Notes under the pieces: generated by a model | What the model was told of the DNA's origin: nothing | Seen by the model: only the letters and a program-made list of their open reading frames with translations | Database searches by the model: none | Translations under genes and position numbers: made by a program | Part shown: positions 6,927 through 11,837 of the stretch, piece after piece | How positions within the stretch are numbered: the stretch's first letter is position 1 | How the letters are laid out: the number at the start of each line of letters is the position of its first letter | Source: Lunasporangiospora selenospora | Lineage: Eukaryota; Mortierellomycota; Mortierellomycetes; Mortierellales; Mortierellaceae | Reading direction: 5' to 3' | DNA: 11,837 bases | Assembly (NCBI GenBank): GCA_015680635.1 | Contig: JAABOA010000341.1 | Coordinates: forward strand, 3,672-15,508

Positions 6927-9900
6927 TCAGGACTGAAATAGGCGCTTGATGGTAACAGTTCCTGCCATCCTATTGATCCATAATTAAAACATTAAACCAG
7001 AGACATGAACGTTGAGCATATCGAGCATATCGAGCATAGAATGAAGAAAAGGGAGAAGGGACATCCTTAGACAAGACACACCAAGCAATTGAACGTACAC
7101 TGCATATTGAGAGGCATGTGATGAGGTTACCACAACAGCATCCAATCCGCTCTGGTCCAAATCTGCAATCAAAATCTGTGACCCAAAACGACCTCGGTAA
7201 TCGGATCCAATAAAACACTGTTTGACCCCGCCATTGTCGTCGTCGTCATCCCCATCCCCATCCCCTTCCTGAGGACCCTTTCCTCGACCCCCTCTTCCGG
7301 GCCACCTTGGCCACTGTGGCCATCGGCTCCTTAGCGTCCCATCGTCGTCTTTGGATCCCTTTGCTCGATAATCAGGTTCCCACTCCAGGATTCGACCAAC
7401 CTCAGACTTGGCATAGGGTTCTGCTAACCAAACACTCTTTCCATCCATTGAGACCTGCATTGCGGCTGAAAGATGGGCCATCGATTGAGACCCTTGTAGT
7501 GAGTCTCGGACAATCCTGTCAGGATGGCGATCCAACGTCGAGATGAACACATCGGTTCCATCGGGGATCCTGGCTAAATCTAGAATTCTCACTTTGCCTG
7601 CCTGCCACTGCCAACCAATCTTTGGCAATCGGTGGGGAACATCTTCTGACTGTGAGCCAATAATCAAAAGATCCTCAGTTTTGGGTTCGCTCCTCAAGGC
7701 ATCATAAAAACGCCCGCTATTCGCGTCCAAATCGACTGGTCGGGTAGTGGTAACAAGCTGTGACCCGAGCTGTTGGAATTTGGTGTCGCCATGGATGGTA
7801 AACACTGGCAGTTGTTTTGGATCAAACGATGGCGCCTCAATAATATCCTTAAACTCTGGGACGACAAATCCTTGAATTTTTCCTCTCATTGCATCCTTTT
7901 CTCCGACTCCAAAGGTAGGCGAGCTGACTACGAGAATCCTCCTCGTGCTGGTTACTCTAGAAGCCTTCCTGTCTATTACATTAATCGAATGTAACCATGA
8001 CAAGGCACGTTGTATCCACCTAGATACCTTTGACATTGTAGTGATCTGGGTGCCCTGGCTCGAGTCTTGAGAAACCACAGCTAGTGAAGATCCGAACCAT
8101 CCGAACGAGTCATTTCCGTGCAACTCCCAATCGGCGTGTGAATCAAGCTTCGGTCCAACATGCTTTTTCTTCGATAAAAAGACGGACACTTTGCCAGCCT
8201 GTTGCTTGAAGTAGCTCTTTTTTTTGTCTTCGTCATCATCATCGTCATTGTCACCATTATCACCATCGCCAGTCTTCTTTTCTTCAGATTTGGGTCCACC
8301 ACGCCTCGGTCGCTTTAGTGGAATGGTTGTCATTGGCATAGCTAGAACCAGGTCCTTGAATCCGGATCCTGTCAAATCGATCCCTCGAACAAGATAACCC
8401 AACCCCGCCAAGGTGCTTGCACTCTGAGGGATCAGCCATTCGTTGTCGTCTAATTCGCGATCGTGGCTAATGATCAAGTCTGGCTCGAGACTTAACCCAG
8501 TCTTCGCATGCCCAAAGTATACAAACACGGTGCCATCATACCGTAGGTCCTTTGCGCCCCGCCCAGGTGCTCCAATGGCAAGGTCGTCGATGCCATCCTG
8601 ATTCATATCAACTACTGCAAGAGACCATCCAAATCGTGACTGTGGCTCGGCAGGATCGCCCTGAAGCATCCGGGATGCAACTGTCCTGACATCAATCCCG
8701 GGGTCCTCAGTACCGCCACGGCGACGGACCTCATCGCTTTCAAATACTGAGTTGCTAGACACAACAAATACCGACCCCTGAGATGGAATAAGAGGATTTG
8801 TCGCCATATGTGGCGCACCGATAGCTAAATCGACGATCCCATCGTCATCAAAATCCCCGGTAACTGCCGCGCGTCCAAACGACGAGTAAGGAATTGGAAG
8901 GTAAAGTGTCCGAAGTTGTAAACCAGTTTCGTCTGAGAAAGTAACACATGGATTCGAAGACTCTGAAGACTTGGTCGCTTTGTATCGAATACCCCCTTGC
9001 GATGAATGGCGATTCCGAGAGAAGGTATGCTGCTGCTGATGTTGAGAATTGCTAACGGTTTGGTCGCCATAAGGGTTTTTGGCTTGTTCCTGTGGTGGAT
9101 GTGTGGCATCATGAAGGTCCACTGGGTCAAACTTCGATTCGTTCGCACCTTCAATATGATAAGAGACCATTCCCGTTTCTGATGTCCGGATTTCCATGCC
9201 GGCATTATTTAACTTAAGTGTTGCCGAATCTCCTCCAAGGCTGCCAATGCTGAATTCTCCGTGTTGATGCGCTACCTGACTTTCGGTTAGGATCTCTGTG
9301 GAGTTGCCTGTGTGCTTTCTCATCCTCTGTTCAGATAAGGCGTAACATAAGTTGAAAGTACTATTGCGCCGGCTTTCTCCAGGAGGGATCACTCTCGACT
9401 CCTCCAAATACTCTGACAATCCATTCCAGCAATCAACAGTCCACTCTGTCATGTCATGTAGCCCACCCATCGGGTAGTTCAGCACCTGCTCTACTAAGAA
9501 TGGCGACTAGATAAAATAGCTGATGAGTAAAAATTGAAGTCATTCACGTTGGCTGAGCTGTCACCATGTCGTCACAGTCGTATTTACCTTGGATGCATAG
9601 ACAGGAAAAAGTTGGCTACCTAGTCGAGCATTGGCCTGTGCGCCAGCAAATCCATTTTTCATACAGTGTGTGAGGACCATTCCTGGGACTTTGAATCCCA
9701 TGCGTCGATAGATCTCCGAGATATCCTTAATCGGAACCTTCCAGGAAGTCTACAGTCATCCAGTCCGACCTGTCATTTCAGTAAACCGCTAGATACATAA
9801 TATGTTATTCGTATCAACAAAAGAGTTTCCAAAAGTCCCTACCAGCAAATGGTTCATTCTGCTCATGTGGCTATAGAGATTATTAAGGGAGCGAAAGCAA

Positions 9901-11124
9901 GTGTGCATGGCATTAGTTTTGTCAGAACTGACATCTTTTTTTTTGTGAATAGACTTCCTTGGATGATTCTTCGATTAAATACCTGAGGACAAACTCGGCA
10001 CCAATGTCAGCAAGGGTATGCCCCTTCCCATAATCTCCATCAAAGCTCGTCTTTGAGAGGGCCCCAATAAACCCGGCATCAAGACCCCTCAGGGCATGCC
10101 AGGACATATCGCCAAGCTGATGAGACACGGCCCCGAAAAGAAACGCGATCAACTCCTGCGGGGATTAATGCAATATATAAAAGAGTGAGTTGAGAGCTTT
10201 GTATACTCAAGTATGGCCAGAGAAAACAATGGCTCGCCCATTTACCTTGGCGTGGTCTGACCATGGTTTGGGATAGACCTCAAGGATATATTGGACGGCT
10301 GCCTTGGTGAAGGGGGGCCAATGTGCCTGTGGACATTACAACAGAGAAAAAACGGTGTAGTGACGAAAGCGTTTGGTTAGGGTGCTGATCCACTCTCAAG
10401 TGCTCTTTGCAGTCTCCATATCTGAGCTCTATGGGACGCGTCTCTTTCCTAGGGTTGAATCCGAGTGAAAAGCACAGTCCATCAGGGGAAACCCCTGGGT
10501 AGTGCAGACTCATTTTCCTCGGCTACCCTTTTCCTCCCATTTTGCGCAAGCAATAGAAACAATAACTCGTCGTCATCGTCGTCGTTGTAATAGAGTAGGT
10601 AGCGTAAGACGGAGGCAAAAGGACTAGGCTGACAGGCCAACCTGAATCACTTGCCCACCAAATCTAATTCCTATTCCCTTGCATGACATCCCACCCTCAA
10701 TGAATGGCTGGCGGCGAATGGGTCCTACCTCTTCCGCAGCATCATTCCAGAGCTTTCCAATGCAATTATAACCCCAATCGGGAAAGAAACTGCCCGCAAA
10801 AAGCAGTTCCTTCATCTCGAGCAATGGCGCATAGTCCCGCAGTAGTGCATTCGATGACTCTTTTGTCAGACCTGGCTCTGCATTAGTTGAGCGAGCCTTC
10901 GAATGAGAAGAGACCTGGCTGTGTGGACTCGAAAGGAATGGGTCCGGGGCGCTGGAGAGGAGAAGCTGGCTTGCACGGAAAGCAACCTCGTTGTGGATGG
11001 TGACACCGCAGCCGCTGACGAGGAAACGTGCAGACAATGATGAAGAGCGGAGATCGAGTGTGACAAGCACAGACAGGGCGACAAAGGCGACGAGAGGACG
11101 CATGGTTCGTTGTATTGTCGGCAT
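6927..11124 (-). CDS. GPLD1: GPI-specific phospholipase D homologue
   Basis: Enzymes of this family hydrolyse the inositol-phosphate bond of GPI anchors and release the protein. Seven exons: 10729-11124, 10246-10326, 9983-10155, 9843-9870, 9588-9749, 7099-9506 and 6927-6969, coding 1096 residues. A signal peptide precedes CGVTIHNE. The zinc-dependent phospholipase C-like domain shows His44, Asp116 (FAGSFFPDWGYNC), His134 (AHWPPF), His171/Asp175/His179 (SHQLGDMSWH) and His205/Asp209 (GHTLAD), all candidate metal ligands. Then come VPIKDISEIY and CMKNGFAG, a Gln/Ser-rich linker (about 390-470), and FG-GAP propeller repeats near 490-514 (DFDDDG), 571-594 (DMNQDG), 648-670, 748-760 and 1055-1078. 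Acidic Asp/Gly inserts lie near 692-708 and before residue 1050. My recollection is that animal enzymes are near 840 residues. Exon 4 has only 28 bases. The last splice (GTACGT..AATAG) gives the end AGTVTIKRLFQS; without it a different tail follows. Confidence 0.92.
7014..7040. repeat. Tandem 9-base repeat in the last GPI-PLD intron
   Basis: GAGCATATC occurs twice in a row (7014-7022, 7023-7031) followed by GAGCATAGA (7032-7040), within intron 6 (6970-7098). If the intron were retained the repeat would encode a Met-Leu-Asp repeat. Probably a small microsatellite-like expansion. Confidence 0.8.
10568..10587. repeat. GTC/CGT trinucleotide repeat in GPI-PLD intron 1
   Basis: A short imperfect trinucleotide repeat (CGTCGTCATCGTCGTCGTTG) lies inside the 402-base first intron (10327-10728), the longest in this gene. 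No exon is needed there, because exons 1 and 2 join as AAEE-AHWPPF as in the family. Confidence 0.5.
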
Positions 11125-11300
11125 GGCTGTCAAGATATAGAACGCATGGATCCTGGAAACGACAGATGGAAGCAAGATGGGCGAGGAGGAGGAGGAAAAG
11201 GAAAGGAAGGAGAGGATGAACCGCCGGGGAAAGAGAAGGAGAGAGTGAACTAGTGAGAAAAGGGAGCGAGTCAAGAGAGAGAAAGAATAAGTCGACACTT
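11125..11300 (-). promoter_or_regulatory. Pyrimidine-rich leader of the GPI-PLD gene
   Basis: On the minus strand this reads as long C/T runs (for example CTCTCCTTCTCTTTCC), like the leaders of the other genes. A T-rich TATTTTTTTATTTC near 11300-11315 could be a TATA-like region. The leader contains one upstream ATG, listed separately. Extent is approximate. Confidence 0.5.
11130..11147 (-). other. Short upstream ORF before GPI-PLD
   Basis: ATG CGT TCT ATA TCT TGA (five codons, MRSIS) ends just five bases before the GPI-PLD ATG at 11124. It is the nearest upstream ATG on the inferred leader. Such a short ORF would lower translation of the main frame or make it depend on reinitiation; a leader intron ending TTGACAG at about 11127 could remove it. 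Confidence 0.45.
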
Positions 11301-11837
11301 GAAATAAAAAAATAGCCCCACTTGACTCTTTCCCGATGGTCTTCCCAGTCCAATGACCCCGGTCTGCATCGCTCCTCAATTTTCTCTCAACACCTCAGTG
11401 TACATTCAGTATCCCTTTGGCTGTGTTTACAGCCAAAAGGTCGACGCCCCAGGGTCGATTTTCCAATGCTGGAGAGAGTCGAATGTATCTCCCAGAGAGA
11501 TAAGCTCGCCCTGTTTGTGCCTCATGTACTCGCACCTTGTTGAGCTACAATCGCCTGTGCCTCCTCTTCCTCTTTCACTCCATGTAGGTGGATGGCCTTG
11601 CCATAGACTGCCCCGCATAGGCTATCCATTTATCCACCCCCTCTTGCCCTTGTCGTCCTGGTGTAAGACACATGGTCCCGTCGCCCCTGTTCCATCCACT
11701 CTCACCTTGCCCTCCTTCGTGCGATCTGATCAACGCTGACCCACTCATGTTCTCGTCGCACTTCGTTTGTGCGGCGCGTAGGCCACAGTGTGTGCCCAAA
11801 CATTGCCGCACTGTGCAGGCGCCCCCCCCCCCTCCCG
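11301..11837. other. Spacer upstream of GPI-PLD, no gene supported
   Basis: Overlapping frames of 63-128 codons on both strands (11322-11811) show no family motif. The sequence is C/T-rich on the plus strand towards the right end and finishes in a C-run (11822-11832), which could be the leader of a plus-strand gene beyond the window. CACAGTG (11784-11790) and CACTGTG (11809-11815) form a loose inverted repeat. Confidence 0.45.
11416..11437. repeat. Strong inverted repeat TTTGGCTGT-4-ACAGCCAAA
   Basis: A 9-base perfect stem with a GTTT loop lies about 290 bases upstream of the GPI-PLD start. The flanks extend the pairing (CC/GG) with one bulged base. It may be a dimeric factor site or a cruciform-prone sequence. 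Confidence 0.5.

Noticed and set aside
6692-6949. 85-codon plus-strand frame
   Set aside because: It is antisense to the last GPI-PLD exon and 3' region, with no motif and no plus-strand promoter signs.
8081-9205. Several antisense or out-of-frame ORFs inside GPI-PLD
   Set aside because: They are shadows of the long exon 7099-9506, which carries clear FG-GAP motifs.
10327-10728. Extra exon in the long first GPI-PLD intron
   Set aside because: Exons 1 and 2 join directly in phase 0 as AAEE-AHWPPF, as the family requires, so nothing is missing.
11322-11811. Overlapping 63-128-codon frames at the right end
   Set aside because: Frames on both strands overlap, none has a recognisable motif, and the DNA is compositionally biased.
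1-11837. tRNA, rRNA, CRISPR array, insertion sequence
   Set aside because: No B-box or cloverleaf, no rRNA-like sequence, no regular spacer-repeat array and no transposase motif was found by eye.

Overview
The window reads as nuclear DNA from a fungus, most likely an early-diverging filamentous lineage such as Mortierellomycotina. Genes are broken by many short introns (about 80-145 bases, with GT..AG ends and CTAAC/CTGAC-like branch sites), leaders are pyrimidine-rich, and AATAAA poly(A) signals are present. No bacterial gene organisation is seen. The lineage is an inference from gene content and gene style, not from a search.

Layout, left to right. (1) 1-854, minus strand: the first 43 codons of a CDK5/Pho85-type cyclin-dependent kinase, split over three small exons and cut by the window edge. 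(2) 855-2706: a long spacer with palindromes and one possible unrecognised minus-strand gene (2063-2425). (3) 2707-4449, plus strand: a complete 10-exon CutC copper-homeostasis gene (248 residues), whose last intron is of the GC-AG type. (4) 4705-5494, minus strand: a complete 2-exon gene for a secreted, GPI-anchored copper-binding protein of the BIM1-like/X325 (LPMO-like) family (214 residues), tail-to-tail with cutC. (5) 5495-6926: a regulatory spacer with a possible 97-residue gene (5851-6144), two perfect TGACAGCTGTCA palindromes and a CGG-N6-CCG element. (6) 6927-11124, minus strand: a complete 7-exon gene for a GPI-specific phospholipase D homologue (1096 residues), with a zinc-dependent lipase domain followed by FG-GAP beta-propeller repeats. 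(7) 11125-11837: its leader, with a tiny upstream ORF, and an upstream spacer.

The most interesting feature is the neighbourhood. An intracellular copper-homeostasis protein (CutC), a GPI-anchored extracellular copper protein (BIM1-like) and an enzyme family that cuts GPI anchors (GPI-PLD) are consecutive recognised genes. A working idea, not proven by sequence, is a copper-handling module in which the GPI-PLD could release the BIM1-like protein from the cell surface. All exon models were built by hand from splice signals, reading phase and family motifs.
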